Source: Saccharolobus caldissimus
GTDB taxonomy: Archaea > Thermoproteota > Thermoprotei_A > Sulfolobales > Sulfolobaceae
Direction of reading: 5' to 3'
DNA: 64,000 nucleotides
Assembly (NCBI RefSeq): GCF_020886315.1
Contig: NZ_AP025226.1
Coordinates: 558,001 to 622,000 of the forward strand
The translations under genes were made by a program, and so were the position numbers. Each line of letters begins with the position of its first letter. Within the stretch, counting starts at the first letter, position 1. Shown here one piece after another: positions 40,122-49,038 of this stretch. The notes under the pieces are model-generated. The model saw nothing but the letters and a program-made list of their open reading frames with translations. It ran no database searches and was not told where the DNA came from.

Positions 40122-41318
40122 ATAAGGAGGATAGAAAAACTCACCCTTATTAACATCTCTATCTACAACAGCTCCCGGATAAATCCACGCGTAAGCCCCT
40201 ATTTTAATACCAGGTAAAATAGATACATTTATCCCAGTTCTAACATGTCCACCTACTATGGCCCCTAGTTTCTTTCTACCACTACTCACTCTTTCATTTT
40301 TTATATTAACTTTCACTTCTTTTTCATCGAATCTTAAATTAGCTGTAATAGTACCTGCACCAAAATTGACGTCTTCGCAAATTACACTGTCGCCGACATA
40401 ACTTAAATGAGGTATTTTGGTATTCTCCATGATAACACTCTCCTTAATCTCATTAAAAGCCCCAATTCTAACATTACTGCCTATTACAGTATAAGGCCTA
40501 ATATAAGCATAAGGACCTATAACTGAATTTTTACCTATATAGGCAGGACCCTCTATATATGTTCCAGACTTTATAACCGCACCTTCTTCTATAATTACCT
40601 TATTTTTAATCTTAACATTCTCTTCAACAAGGCCAAAAATTCTACTCTCTTCCTTTTCGAGAAAAATTTTATTAGCATCGATTAAATCCCAAGGTCTTCC
40701 TATATCCATCCAAATTCCATTATATTTAACTACTGTGACTTTATCAGCTATCATATTAATTGCGTCTGGAAGTTCATACTCACCTCTGATTGAAGGTCGT
40801 ATTTTATCTATATACGAAAAAATATCTTGCGTAAATTTGTATATGCCAGCATTTATCAGATTTGAAGGTGGATTTTCAACTTTTTCTATTATTTTTACTA
40901 ATCTATTTTCACTATTGAGAATTACAACCCCATATCTTTTAGGGTCATTAACACTCACACTTAACATGGTATTTCCTTCAACTTTCATCACACTTTTTAT
41001 TGCATCTTCTTCAAATAGCACATCCCCATAAATGACAAGAAACTCTTCATCGTTAATATATTTCTCTACAGATTTTAACGCTGCAGCAGTACCTCTAGTA
41101 TTTATTTGCTCAACTAATTTAACTCCTTGAATAGAATTGAAATGAACTTTATACTCACTATTTATTACTACTAGAATATCACTAACATATTTTCTTAAAA
41201 TTTCAATATGCCTTAAAATTAAGGGCTTGTCCAAAATTGGAACAAATGGTTTTGGTCTAGTATGGGTTATTGGTTCTAATCTCTCTCCTTTACCCGCTGC
41301 TAATATTACTGCTTTCAA
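40098..41318 (-). CDS. bifunctional sugar-1-phosphate nucleotidylyltransferase/acetyltransferase (GlmU-like)
   Basis: A 406-residue, two-domain protein. The N-terminal pyrophosphorylase has MKAVILAAGKGERLEPITHT (1-20) and IYGDVLF for metal binding. The C-terminal left-handed beta helix has repeated hexads (GPAYIGKNSVIGPYAYIRPY, about 255-274) and GAFNEIKESVIMENTKIPHL. It resembles the characterised Sulfurisphaera tokodaii enzyme, which makes nucleotide sugars and acetylates glucosamine- and galactosamine-1-phosphate. It would supply UDP-GlcNAc-type precursors for N-glycans and the S-layer. It overlaps S3Ae at its start by 29 nt. Confidence 0.92.
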   Translation of the reverse strand: MKAVILAAGKGERLEPITHTRPKPFVPILDKPLILRHIEILRKYVSDILVVINSEYKVHFNSIQGVKLVEQINTRGTAAALKSVEKYINDEEFLVIYGDVLFEEDAIKSVMKVEGNTMLSVSVNDPKRYGVVILNSENRLVKIIEKVENPPSNLINAGIYKFTQDIFSYIDKIRPSIRGEYELPDAINMIADKVTVVKYNGIWMDIGRPWDLIDANKIFLEKEESRIFGLVEENVKIKNKVIIEEGAVIKSGTYIEGPAYIGKNSVIGPYAYIRPYTVIGSNVRIGAFNEIKESVIMENTKIPHLSYVGDSVICEDVNFGAGTITANLRFDEKEVKVNIKNERVSSGRKKLGAIVGGHVRTGINVSILPGIKIGAYAWIYPGAVVDRDVNKGEFFYPPYLRRSSST

Positions 41319-41916
41319 CTTGTTTACCTAAATTCTCTGGTACTTTAAGAACTTTAGTTTTTTCCACTTCAGCTTTCCTTAAGGGATAGATTTTTTTAGC
41401 TGCTTCAAATATCTCATTAGCTACCTTTCCAAAAACAATTTCTTGTACAAATTCGTCAAATGTCAATTCGCTTGCTTTCTTAGTAACTAATTCATTAATA
41501 ATTTTTCTAATAGCAGTTTTTTGAGATTGATGACATTTATAAGTAGTTAATACAAGACCTTTTACCCTTAATACATATCCATCTCTTGTTGTTACATCAA
41601 CAATACTATTTATCTTAGAACTTTTTCTTCTAATTAAAGATCTTAAATAATCTCTTGAAAGTTCGTGTCCAGCAAATCTCGTAATTAGCCTATCCCCATC
41701 ACTACCTATTATTTTAAAATATAAATGGACATAAACTTGACTAAAATCTCCAGTTAAATCATATAACGTAGTCTCAACTTTTCTACCTATTGCAGACGAA
41801 ATATCATAAGCAGGAGTAGACCCTAAAGGGACTTCTCCAAATACTTTTGGCGCTAATATAGTGTACCATTTCTTTAATTTCCACTTATCTTTAATCGCTC
41901 CGCCTTTAGCTGACAT
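41290..41916 (-). CDS. rps3ae: small-subunit ribosomal protein S3Ae (eS1)
   Basis: The 208-residue protein starts with a basic KGGAIKDKWKLKKWYTILAP (4-23) and continues FGEVPLGSTPAYDISSAIGR and LTTYKCHQSQKTAIRKIINE, all S3Ae blocks. It lies at the platform of the small subunit near the mRNA exit. It is coupled to trmJ upstream by an 11-nt overlap and overlaps the GlmU-like gene downstream. The C-terminal tail is short and polar. Confidence 0.96.
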   Translation of the reverse strand: MSAKGGAIKDKWKLKKWYTILAPKVFGEVPLGSTPAYDISSAIGRKVETTLYDLTGDFSQVYVHLYFKIIGSDGDRLITRFAGHELSRDYLRSLIRRKSSKINSIVDVTTRDGYVLRVKGLVLTTYKCHQSQKTAIRKIINELVTKKASELTFDEFVQEIVFGKVANEIFEAAKKIYPLRKAEVEKTKVLKVPENLGKQVESSNISSG

Positions 41917-42619
41917 TACTCATCTCTTTTTCATTGTGAATTATTCTGGTATAAAGTTTTCTCAGAAAGTGTATTATCACTCTAGCCTCTTCTTCATCCT
42001 TAACCCCTCTTATTATTGCGCGCTTTAAAGCTATGTACATTTTATAATCATCATCTGACCTTTTTATTAGCTCATATAATTCTCTAGTATATTTGTCTAT
42101 TAATTTTATAGATTGATTTGACATAGATTGACTAGATAATGAGCTGGTTATATATCTATACTTCCAAATTTCATAAAGCACAATTCCTACTGCATGCGAA
42201 AGGTTAAGCACTGGATATTCTGGATTAGCTGGGATATGAAGAAGGAAATCACTCTTGAATATTTCTTCTCTAGTTAGCCCAACACTTTCTCTGCCAAATA
42301 TTAATGCAGTTTTTTTATCTTGAATTAACGGTATCACCTCCCAAGGTTTTATAGACTTCCTTAAAATATCCCCTTTATTATCAGCTATGCTAGATGTTGC
42401 TATTTTTATATCCACATCTGCTACTGCCTCGTCAAACGAAGATACTATTTTAGCATTAATTAGAATATCCTTACCTCCAGCAGAAAATCTAATTGCATCT
42501 GAGATATTAACTTTTGGATTTACTATATATAATTCGTTTACTGAGAAATTTTTGCATAATCTTGCTATAAATCCTACATTATACTCGCCCTCAGGTTCAA
42601 CGAGAACAACTCTAATCAT
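41906..42619 (-). CDS. trmJ: tRNA (cytidine-32 2'-O)-methyltransferase TrmJ, SPOUT family
   Basis: A 237-residue SpoU-type protein: RVVLVEPEGEYNVGFIARLC (3-22, motif 1 with Asn and Arg), TALIFGRESVGLTREEI (motif 2, about 124-140) and YPVLNLSHAVGIVLYEIWKY (motif 3, knot). The crenarchaeal TrmJ methylates C32 of tRNA, with narrower specificity than the bacterial enzyme. The C-terminal helices after residue 165 are the dimer extension. It overlaps the HemK-like gene by 8 nt and S3Ae by 11 nt, forming a translation-related operon. Confidence 0.9.
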   Translation of the reverse strand: MIRVVLVEPEGEYNVGFIARLCKNFSVNELYIVNPKVNISDAIRFSAGGKDILINAKIVSSFDEAVADVDIKIATSSIADNKGDILRKSIKPWEVIPLIQDKKTALIFGRESVGLTREEIFKSDFLLHIPANPEYPVLNLSHAVGIVLYEIWKYRYITSSLSSQSMSNQSIKLIDKYTRELYELIKRSDDDYKMYIALKRAIIRGVKDEEEARVIIHFLRKLYTRIIHNEKEMSNVS

Positions 42620-43205
42620 ACTTTATCAACTCTAAAGCTACTAATCTTTCATATCCAATAACTTTTTCATATTTTTTAGTTGCAATGTACCTCCTTTCCT
42701 TAAGCATATCCCATATAGTATCTTCGTCACTTAATGAAGAATAAAGTGTGTAAATTCTTCTCGCTTTTACTTGTTGTAAAAATTTACCAATTACCTCAAT
42801 CCCACCCTTACCACCAGACCAACTATACCCTATCCACTCACTGTACTCTTCAAAAGGTAAATAAGGAGGATTAAAAATTACCACGTCAAACGTGTAATCT
42901 CTAAAACATGTAAGTAAATTACAATTAATAACCTCATAACTATAACTATTTATATCATTAATTTTTAAAGAACATAAAGTGGATAATGTAGCATAGGGGT
43001 TAATATCAATAAAAATAACTCTAGCACCTAACTTTAATGCATAAATTCCTAAGATACCCGTGCCAGAACCTAAATCAATAACCTTCTCGTTTTTATTAAC
43101 TTTAATTATGTTAAGTAATAGTTCCGTATCCTCTGCTGGCTCATATGTTTGATCATTTAAACATAATTTAAACCCATGGAACTCAATAATTCTAAAACTT
43201 GCCAA
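42612..43205 (-). CDS. HemK/Mtq2-type protein glutamine methyltransferase
   Basis: A 197-residue Rossmann methyltransferase with motif I VIDLGSGTGILGIYALKLGA (about 39-58), acidic motif II VIFIDINPYA, and the NPPYLP motif (near 110) that binds an amide substrate. Archaeal and eukaryotic Mtq2-like enzymes methylate the GGQ glutamine of release factor aRF1/eRF1 or other targets, usually with a small zinc partner (Trm112), which is not in this window. It overlaps the dim1-like gene by 49 nt. N6 adenine DNA methylation is a less likely alternative given the context. Confidence 0.86.
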   Translation of the reverse strand: MASFRIIEFHGFKLCLNDQTYEPAEDTELLLNIIKVNKNEKVIDLGSGTGILGIYALKLGARVIFIDINPYATLSTLCSLKINDINSYSYEVINCNLLTCFRDYTFDVVIFNPPYLPFEEYSEWIGYSWSGGKGGIEVIGKFLQQVKARRIYTLYSSLSDEDTIWDMLKERRYIATKKYEKVIGYERLVALELIKYD

Positions 43206-43822
43206 GGCTTAAATTCCCTCACCTTTAAACCACTATTAGAATTAAGACCACATAACTGAGATGCTCTTCTTAAAGTTTTATTTCTATATCTACTAACGCA
43301 TGAAATCACTTCGTCAACTCTTTTATCATATTTCCTAACTCTATTAAAAATGGAAATTGCTGAGTAGACCTTCGGTATAGGCTTAAAAAAAGTTGGAGGA
43401 ATTACATCCTTTATATTTATAGTGAAATGAAAATTAAGTAAAAATGAAATATATGTAGGCTCATTAAATAATTTATCAACAAAATCTTTCTGAAGAATTA
43501 AAACTAATCTGTATATTTCATTTAATTTAACAATTTCCTTAAAAAAATCATAAGTTATTTGATAAGGTAATGAGGATACTATTTGACCTCTAATAATCGG
43601 CAATTCACGAGCATCAGCTATTATTAAATTATATTCTTTTAAATATTTAATAAAAGACTTATCTATTTCTATACATAAATCTGGATTTAAAAATTGGGTA
43701 ACATAGCCTTTTCCACATCCTATTTCAATTATGGGTCTTAAATCCCTATCTACATATGAAATAAATTTATTAATAGCCTTCTTATTAACAAGAAATACCT
43801 GAGAAAGTTTTACCTTAGTTTT
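43157..43822 (-). CDS. Dim1/KsgA-like 16S rRNA adenine dimethyltransferase, atypical: no normal start codon
   Basis: The frame is open from 43822 to the stop at 43157. It encodes VKLSQVFLVNKKAINKF (equivalent of KsgA LGQHFL), motif I IIEIGCGKGYVTQF and, near the middle, SSLPYQIT in place of the family's NLPY. The remainder matches KsgA up to the C-terminal helices. The family makes m6,2A at the 3' end of 16S rRNA. Between the upstream in-frame TGA (43825) and motif I there is no ATG, GTG or TTG; the first TTG (43603) would delete the cofactor site. Possible explanations are a near-cognate start (AAG 43816), a -1 slip from DUF655 at an A5 run, or decay. The catalytic Asn is replaced by Ser. 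Confidence 0.7.
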   Translation of the reverse strand, partial: KTKVKLSQVFLVNKKAINKFISYVDRDLRPIIEIGCGKGYVTQFLNPDLCIEIDKSFIKYLKEYNLIIADARELPIIRGQIVSSLPYQITYDFFKEIVKLNEIYRLVLILQKDFVDKLFNEPTYISFLLNFHFTINIKDVIPPTFFKPIPKVYSAISIFNRVRKYDKRVDEVISCVSRYRNKTLRRASQLCGLNSNSGLKVREFKPWQVLELLSSMGLNYV

Positions 43823-44433
43823 TCAAGATATCCCACATAAATAGGTTGTTGCTCAAATCTTTTATTTTCATCTACAATTGGATAAGCAAATAAATAATAT
43901 TTCTCCTCTCCTTTAATTTCCTTTATAATTCTCTCCACTAATATAGAACTAATATCTCTAATGCCTACTCTACTTTCGATATCCTTAAAACTCTCAAAGG
44001 GCTTTTTCTTTCGCTCTTCAAGAATTATTCTTAAAGTTTTCTTACCAATATTTGGTAGTAGCTCTAATGCGTGAAGTTTTAATGTTAATGGCTCTGCTTT
44101 GTTAAAGAATTCCACAAAAACCTTTTCCTTATCAATGACAATCTTATGTAAAACTCTAGGTAAATTATCTTTAGAAACTGACGTAAGATCATCATATAAG
44201 ATATGAGCATCAACTTTAACATTTAAATTGGACTCTAAGTCTATTCTCTGCTCCGGCAAAAAATCAAGATCTGGAGAGTATGAAATAAGCTCAAGCAATA
44301 GAAAATAACTTTCTCCTACAGCTTGAATTAGTGGCTTATCCCTATGAAATTTATGTTTATCTAACGCATTACCTTCTCTCATATAATCCAATACATATAC
44401 GGCTCTTTCTCTCACTAGCCTCTTTCTTTGCAA
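43810..44433 (-). CDS. DUF655 family protein, putative RNA-binding
   Basis: A 207-residue archaeal protein with the DUF655 N-terminal beta domain (RERAVYVLDYMREGNALDKH, about 8-27) and a C-terminal helix-hairpin-helix region (LELLPNIGKKTLRIILEERK, about 128-147; SFKDIESRVG). The HhH suggests nucleic acid binding; function is unproven. The order RpoF-DUF655-Dim1 is conserved in archaea, which links it to rRNA or translation. It ends in CTA AGG TAA; the A5 run just before is where a -1 slip into the dim1 frame could take place. Confidence 0.84.
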   Translation of the reverse strand: MQRKRLVRERAVYVLDYMREGNALDKHKFHRDKPLIQAVGESYFLLLELISYSPDLDFLPEQRIDLESNLNVKVDAHILYDDLTSVSKDNLPRVLHKIVIDKEKVFVEFFNKAEPLTLKLHALELLPNIGKKTLRIILEERKKKPFESFKDIESRVGIRDISSILVERIIKEIKGEEKYYLFAYPIVDENKRFEQQPIYVGYLEKLR

Positions 44434-44474
44434 GTCTATATCCCTAATATTAAATAGTTTTTAAAAGTAAAAAC

Positions 44475-44816
44475 TCAACTCTTCACGTATTTTTTAATTA
44501 AATCAATTATTTTCTGTACATCTTCAGAAGTGTACGTATGCCCAGAATCCATAACTAAAATACTTCTAATTTCATCAACGGTTAAGGGGCATATGCTAGC
44601 TAAAACAGCCCTAACGTCTTCTCTACTTACAATACTTTTAAGCTCCTCCATTAACTTTTGTGCTGATTCTGCGTCACACTTTTCATTCTCATTCAGATAA
44701 TCAAATGTTTTCTGTAGCAAATTGGAAGAAACGCCAGATTTTATAACTTCCCCAAGTAATTTTTTTGCAACAGAATAAGGAATGTAATGCTCTTCAATTA
44801 TGTATACAGATGACAA
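44475..44816 (-). CDS. rpoF: DNA-directed RNA polymerase subunit F (Rpb4)
   Basis: A 113-residue, largely helical protein: [20 protein letters not shown] (2-21) and later [20 protein letters not shown] (about 78-97), the HRDC-like C-terminal domain of Rpb4. Together with RpoE (Rpb7) it forms the stalk that binds emerging RNA and helps open the promoter. It lies between L21e and DUF655 in the conserved archaeal order. Spacing from L21e is 11 nt. Confidence 0.93.
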   Translation of the reverse strand: MSSVYIIEEHYIPYSVAKKLLGEVIKSGVSSNLLQKTFDYLNENEKCDAESAQKLMEELKSIVSREDVRAVLASICPLTVDEIRSILVMDSGHTYTSEDVQKIIDLIKKYVKS

Positions 44817-44827
44817 TTGATTATCAC

Positions 44828-45136
44828 CTAACCTTTATTAACATTAAAGGGAGATAAATGTTCCGGTCTAACTATCAATATCTTTTCTTTACTACCTACT
44901 TTAACTGAAATCTCGTATGCCCTGCCTCTTTTACCTATAATACGCCCTACTTTGCCTTGATAACGTCTATGAGGCATTCCTGCATAAACTGAAGAATTAA
45001 TTTTTATAACAACATAATCGCCAGGCTTATATTCATACATTAACCTACTTAAAGGAGGAATAGCGCCCCTTTCTCTAGGATTCTTTCTTAACAAACTCCT
45101 TGACCTAGTACGATAACCCTTAGAGTGTTTAACCAT
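44828..45136 (-). CDS. rpl21e: large-subunit ribosomal protein L21e (eL21)
   Basis: A 102-residue protein beginning [20 protein letters not shown] and with the SH3-like core [20 protein letters not shown] (about 39-58), then [19 protein letters not shown]21e is an archaeal/eukaryotic protein near 5S rRNA and the A-site finger. It is the first gene of the L21e-RpoF-DUF655-Dim1-HemK-TrmJ-S3Ae run. The gap upstream to tRNA-Leu (45137-45230) should contain its promoter. Confidence 0.97.
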   Translation of the reverse strand: MVKHSKGYRTRSRSLLRKNPRERGAIPPLSRLMYEYKPGDYVVIKINSSVYAGMPHRRYQGKVGRIIGKRGRAYEISVKVGSKEKILIVRPEHLSPFNVNKG

Positions 45137-45230
45137 ACTATTCCCTCATATCCATTATATAACACATAATTAAGATTTTTGTTGGAAAAACATTTAAGGC
45201 ACAATTAAATTATACTACTCTCAGAGTTAT

Positions 45231-45332
45231 GCGGGGGTGCCCGAGCCTGGTCAAAGGGGGCGGACTTAAGTTTCAATAAAATAAGAGATCCGCTGGCGAA
45301 GGCCTGCACGGGTTCGAATCCCGTCCCCCGCA
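45231..45332 (+). tRNA. tRNA-Leu(UAA) with a 17-nt intron
   Basis: The cloverleaf has acceptor GCGGGGG/CCCCCGC, a class II variable arm TGGCGAAGGCCTG and T arm ACGGG-TTCGAAT-CCCGT. Between stem strands GCGGA and TCCGC is CTTAAG, 17 extra nt, then A, giving anticodon TAA and an intron at 37/38. Its 3' half differs from tRNA-Leu(UAG) at 51593-51677 at only one base in the last 39. Confidence 0.96.
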
Positions 45333-45496
45333 TATTTATTTTAAATTATTTATATTAGTTGGCGTTCCTATTAAATTAAATTCTGTTTAACCTTTTTAAC
45401 AAAACTTAATTCTCGATTTATATTAAATATAGAATATATTCCAGAACAAGTAAGCTTATGCCCGATTTTAACATGGAGAAAATGCTTTTTAGAAGA

Positions 45497-45585
45497 TGGG
45501 CCCGCGGGGATTTGAACCCCGGACCACTCGGTGTCTCATAGCCTTATTATGAGCCGAGCGCTCTACCGGGCTGAGCTACGGGCCC
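45497..45585 (-). tRNA. tRNA-Met(CAU), probably elongator, with a 15-nt intron
   Basis: Acceptor GGGCCCG/CGGGCCC, D stem GCTC/GAGC, anticodon stem CTCGG/CCGAG and T arm CGGGG/CCCCG pair fully. The loop CTCATA, 15 extra nt, then A gives anticodon CAT with an intron at 37/38. An initiator tRNA is unlikely. A CAU-anticodon tRNA-Ile with lysidine-like agmatidine at C34 is the main alternative; elongator Met is preferred from the overall sequence. The 164 nt between it and tRNA-Leu show no gene. Confidence 0.88.
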
Positions 45586-45630
45586 AATATAACATTAAAA
45601 AAATTACTTTTAAGACTTACGCTTAACTTT

Positions 45631-46881
45631 TTAGGTACCATACTTCCATTGCTTCATATATTCCCTTTGCTCTTCCGTAAGTTCATCAATTAATATGCCC
45701 ATAGTCTTTAACTTGATCTGAGCTACTAAATAATCCAGCTCTTCGGGCATGTTATAAACTTTTTTAGATAATTTATCTTTATTTTTAACTATATATTCAA
45801 CTGCTAACGCTTGATTTGCAAAACTCATGTCCATCACTTCACTTGGATGTCCTTCAGCAGCAGCTAAGTTTACTAATCTTCCATCAGCTAGTAAATATAT
45901 TCTTTTACCATTTGGCAAAATATACTCATCAACATAAGGCCTTATATTTCTTTTACCAATAGAAATCTCCTTTAGACCTTTAACGTCTATTTCCACATTA
46001 AAATGACCTGCATTAGCTAATATAGCACCATCTTTCATATTAAGTATATGCTCCTTTCTAATGACATTGATATTCCCAGTAGCTGTAATAAAGATATCAC
46101 CTATTTTTGAAGCCTCACTGATAGGCATAACTTCAAAGCCATCCATTACAGCCTCTAGTGCTCTAATTGGATTAACTTCTGTGACTATTACTCTAGCCCC
46201 TAAACCCCTTAACCTATTTGCTATTCCTCTCCCTACCCAGCCGTATCCAGCTACAACTGCAATTTTACCTGCAACAAGTATATTAGTAGCTCTTAATATT
46301 CCATCTATAGCACTCTGCCCAGTTCCATAACGATTATCAAAGAGATATTTTGTATACGCGTTATTCACTGCTATTACTGGATATCTAAGCACACCTTGTT
46401 CTTCCATTGCCTTAAGTCTTATTACTCCAGTCGTAGTCTCCTCAGTTCCACCAAATATCTTTAGCTCAGAGGCTTTTTCGTGAATATACGCATGCAAATC
46501 ACCACCATCGTCCATTACTATCTGAGGATTGTTTAGTTTAACTATACTTTCTATATTTGAATAATATTCTTCTTCTGTCTCTCCCTTCCATGCGAACACT
46601 GATATCCCATCATTTACTAAGGATGCTGCTACATCGTCTTGAGTAGATAATGGATTACTTGCAGCTAATGCCACTTCTGCCCCACCTATCTTTAAAGTTC
46701 TAACTAAAGCCGCAGTTTCCTTAGTAACGTGAAGAACTGCAGCTATATTTATACCCTTAAGTGGTTTTTCAGCCTCAAATCTCTTTCTTATTTCAAGCAA
46801 TGTCGGCATATGCATTTCTGCCCATTCAATCTGTTTTCTACCTATTTCCGCCAGGGAAAGATCCTTTACCTTATACTTCAT
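45631..46881 (-). CDS. ahcY: S-adenosylhomocysteine hydrolase
   Basis: The 416-residue protein contains the NAD-binding block [20 protein letters not shown] (about 207-226), the catalytic region [20 protein letters not shown], and a C-terminal end [20 protein letters not shown]. The enzyme cleaves S-adenosylhomocysteine, the by-product of all the methyltransferases encoded nearby (TrmJ, SPOUT, HemK-like, Dim1-like). A TATA-like TTTTTTAATAG lies 28 nt before the ATG, indicating a leaderless monocistronic mRNA. The length is standard for archaea. Confidence 0.96.
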   Translation of the reverse strand: MKYKVKDLSLAEIGRKQIEWAEMHMPTLLEIRKRFEAEKPLKGINIAAVLHVTKETAALVRTLKIGGAEVALAASNPLSTQDDVAASLVNDGISVFAWKGETEEEYYSNIESIVKLNNPQIVMDDGGDLHAYIHEKASELKIFGGTEETTTGVIRLKAMEEQGVLRYPVIAVNNAYTKYLFDNRYGTGQSAIDGILRATNILVAGKIAVVAGYGWVGRGIANRLRGLGARVIVTEVNPIRALEAVMDGFEVMPISEASKIGDIFITATGNINVIRKEHILNMKDGAILANAGHFNVEIDVKGLKEISIGKRNIRPYVDEYILPNGKRIYLLADGRLVNLAAAEGHPSEVMDMSFANQALAVEYIVKNKDKLSKKVYNMPEELDYLVAQIKLKTMGILIDELTEEQREYMKQWKYGT

Positions 46882-47193
46882 TAAAACTTTCTAAGTATAG
46901 CTCTATTAAAAAATAATCTTTAATTTGGAGTGAAACAAATAATTGAGCATCAAATTATGATTATATATTATTTCATATATAATATAATTTATTAACTAAA
47001 ATTGAATTTTACTAAGATGTTTATGATATCTCAGTTAAACAAAGGTAAATATATAGAATAAATTTTTTATAATAAAACATAACTTACTAGAACATCAAGT
47101 AAAAGCGTTAAGCACTAAGCTAATTAAAGTTGGTTTAATTATATTCTTCATTAGTTTTAAAAACCACGATCTAGACTATTCTTAGGACCAAGA
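46882..47193. other. 312-nt AT-rich gap with divergent promoters of ahcY and the FKBP gene
   Basis: The ahcY TATA box (minus, around 46905-46913) and a TTTTAAAAA box (47155-47163) about 35 nt before the FKBP ATG lie at its two ends. The middle is AT-rich with no convincing ORF, tRNA or guide-RNA boxes. Confidence 0.6.
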
Positions 47194-47901
47194 ATGTTTA
47201 AAAACAACGATTTTATATACATAGAATATAGTGTAACGTTAAAGGACACAGGGGAACTTATTGATACTACAAATGAGGAGGAAGCTAAAAAGGCTAATAT
47301 CTATGACGAGGGAAAAACTTACGGTCCTAAATTAGTTATCCTAGGTGAAAATAGATTAATAAAAGGTCTAGAAGAAGCACTATATAACTTTAATTTGAAT
47401 GAGGAAAAGGTAATTGAAATACCTCCAGAGAAAGCTTATGGAGAAAGAGATAATAGTAAAATTAAGATTGTATCTTTAGGAGAATTAAAAAGACAAGGAA
47501 TCACTCCAACTCCGAATTCAATTTTAAGATTAGCTGACGGAACTACAGCAGTTGTAAGAAGCGTAAGTGGGGGAAGAGTCGTTCTAGACCTTAATCATCC
47601 TTTAGCTGGAAAAACATTAATATATAAGGTTAAGGTAGTAAAAGTTCTGGAAAATGCTAAAGATAAAATAAATGCTCTTATAGAACGTAGATTCACCTCC
47701 CAATATGTTAGCAAGTTTAATATAGAGATAGATGATAATAAGAAAACTGTTAAAATATCAATTCCAAAAGATTTATACTTATTAGATAATTTACAATTAA
47801 ATATTTATGCCTTAGCATACGAAATAATAAATTATGTCCTTGCTGATTATACTGTAGAATTCGTACAACAGTATACTAAAGATGTTTTCTCGGGCAAATA
47901 G
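47194..47901 (+). CDS. FKBP-type peptidyl-prolyl cis-trans isomerase, SlyD-like
   Basis: A 235-residue protein. The N-terminal FKBP domain has [20 protein letters not shown] (5-24), [20 protein letters not shown], and an inserted flap ([20 protein letters not shown]), and ends [20 protein letters not shown] (about 130-149). A C-terminal domain of about 80 residues ([20 protein letters not shown] onward) follows, as in larger archaeal FKBPs with chaperone activity. It helps protein folding in the cytosol. It ends 1 nt from the convergent egsA stop. Confidence 0.92.
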   Translation: MFKNNDFIYIEYSVTLKDTGELIDTTNEEEAKKANIYDEGKTYGPKLVILGENRLIKGLEEALYNFNLNEEKVIEIPPEKAYGERDNSKIKIVSLGELKRQGITPTPNSILRLADGTTAVVRSVSGGRVVLDLNHPLAGKTLIYKVKVVKVLENAKDKINALIERRFTSQYVSKFNIEIDDNKKTVKISIPKDLYLLDNLQLNIYALAYEIINYVLADYTVEFVQQYTKDVFSGK

Positions 47902-47902
47902 C

Positions 47903-48958
47903 CTAGTCTATGATTTCTGTTATCCGCGCTACTTTTTCTGCGGAATTCCAAGTAAGGCCCCTATCGCCTAATATTGTATACCTTTCTGGTCTGATTGTAT
48001 GAGCAATAGTTAAGGCCTTTATTACCACCTCATCTGGCAATCCTAGTTTTTTAGCCTTAACTGGAAACCCTATTTTCTTAAGTCTATTTCTGATTTTACG
48101 CCAATTTAAACCATGAAGATAAGCCATCATAATAGTACCTAACCCCACGAGCTCCCCATGAAGTACTCCTTCTGGATGTAAAAGCTCTACGGCATGTGCA
48201 AATAAATGCTCTGACCCGCTAGCTGGTCTCGTACTTCCAGCCATGCCCATTGCTACTCCACTGCTTATTAACGCTTCCATTAACATACTTGTTCCATATT
48301 TTATATCTTTATTAATTATTTTTGTACATTGAAACGCATGTTTTGCAGACATTATTGCTAAAGAAGCTGTATAATCCCCGTAATATTCCCCCCTTAGCTT
48401 AGCTGCAAGCTTCCAATCCCTCACAGCTATTATTTTACCTATTGTATCACCTATACCTGCATTAATTAGTCTACGAGGAGCTGAACTTAGTATTTCTATA
48501 TCAGCAATTATAGCTAAAGGCTCCTTGGCTTTTACTGAAACTGGTCTAGATAAACCCTTAATAGATGCGAAAGGTGATGTAATTCCATCATGGGAAGGAG
48601 CTGTTGGAATACTTATAAATTCTAAATTATTTCTAAAAGAGACATATTTAGCGACATCAATTACCTTACCTCCTCCTACCCCTAATAGAACTTTAGGGTT
48701 AATTTTTTTTACTATCTCCTCTACTTTATATACTTCATCTAAAGTTGCATTACTTATTTCCACCACTTCATACGAGGAATCCTTAGGTAGATTTTCCATT
48801 ATTTTCTTTGCTATATTTTTTGTGAATTTTTCTCCAGTAACTATTAAATAGGGAAATTTTAAACCTAACTGTGAGAAATAAATCGATATATTTTCTATTA
48901 TATTGTAACCTATAAATACTCGCCTAGGCAAGCTAATTACGTGCTCTTTAATACTCAC
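47903..48958 (-). CDS. egsA: sn-glycerol-1-phosphate dehydrogenase
   Basis: The 351-residue protein has [20 protein letters not shown] (about 94-113) for NAD(P)H binding and [20 protein letters not shown] (about 119-138) for substrate binding. Zinc ligands lie in the GDTIGK and [12 protein letters not shown] regions. EgsA makes the sn-glycerol-1-phosphate backbone unique to archaeal lipids; CarS at 55086 acts later in the same pathway. The start is GTG 48958, with a TATA-like sequence about 26 nt upstream. Its 3' end nearly touches the FKBP gene. Confidence 0.96.
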   Translation of the reverse strand: MSIKEHVISLPRRVFIGYNIIENISIYFSQLGLKFPYLIVTGEKFTKNIAKKIMENLPKDSSYEVVEISNATLDEVYKVEEIVKKINPKVLLGVGGGKVIDVAKYVSFRNNLEFISIPTAPSHDGITSPFASIKGLSRPVSVKAKEPLAIIADIEILSSAPRRLINAGIGDTIGKIIAVRDWKLAAKLRGEYYGDYTASLAIMSAKHAFQCTKIINKDIKYGTSMLMEALISSGVAMGMAGSTRPASGSEHLFAHAVELLHPEGVLHGELVGLGTIMMAYLHGLNWRKIRNRLKKIGFPVKAKKLGLPDEVVIKALTIAHTIRPERYTILGDRGLTWNSAEKVARITEIID

Positions 48959-49038
48959 ATGTATAAAAGGAAGATTTAAATATTAAAAATTAACATAGAT
49001 AGGTTTAGTTAATAGCTACTTCTTAGTTGGTGAATAGA

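Noticed and set aside
43157-43603. Taking the Dim1-like gene as a 148-residue protein from TTG 43603
   Set aside because: This would delete the cofactor-binding motif that is clearly encoded in the same open frame upstream; the short form would be inactive.
47010-47040. C/D sRNA in the ahcY-FKBP gap (ATGTTTATGATATCTCAG)
   Set aside because: No full C box (RUGAUGA) followed by D box at the right spacing; it is ordinary AT-rich promoter DNA.
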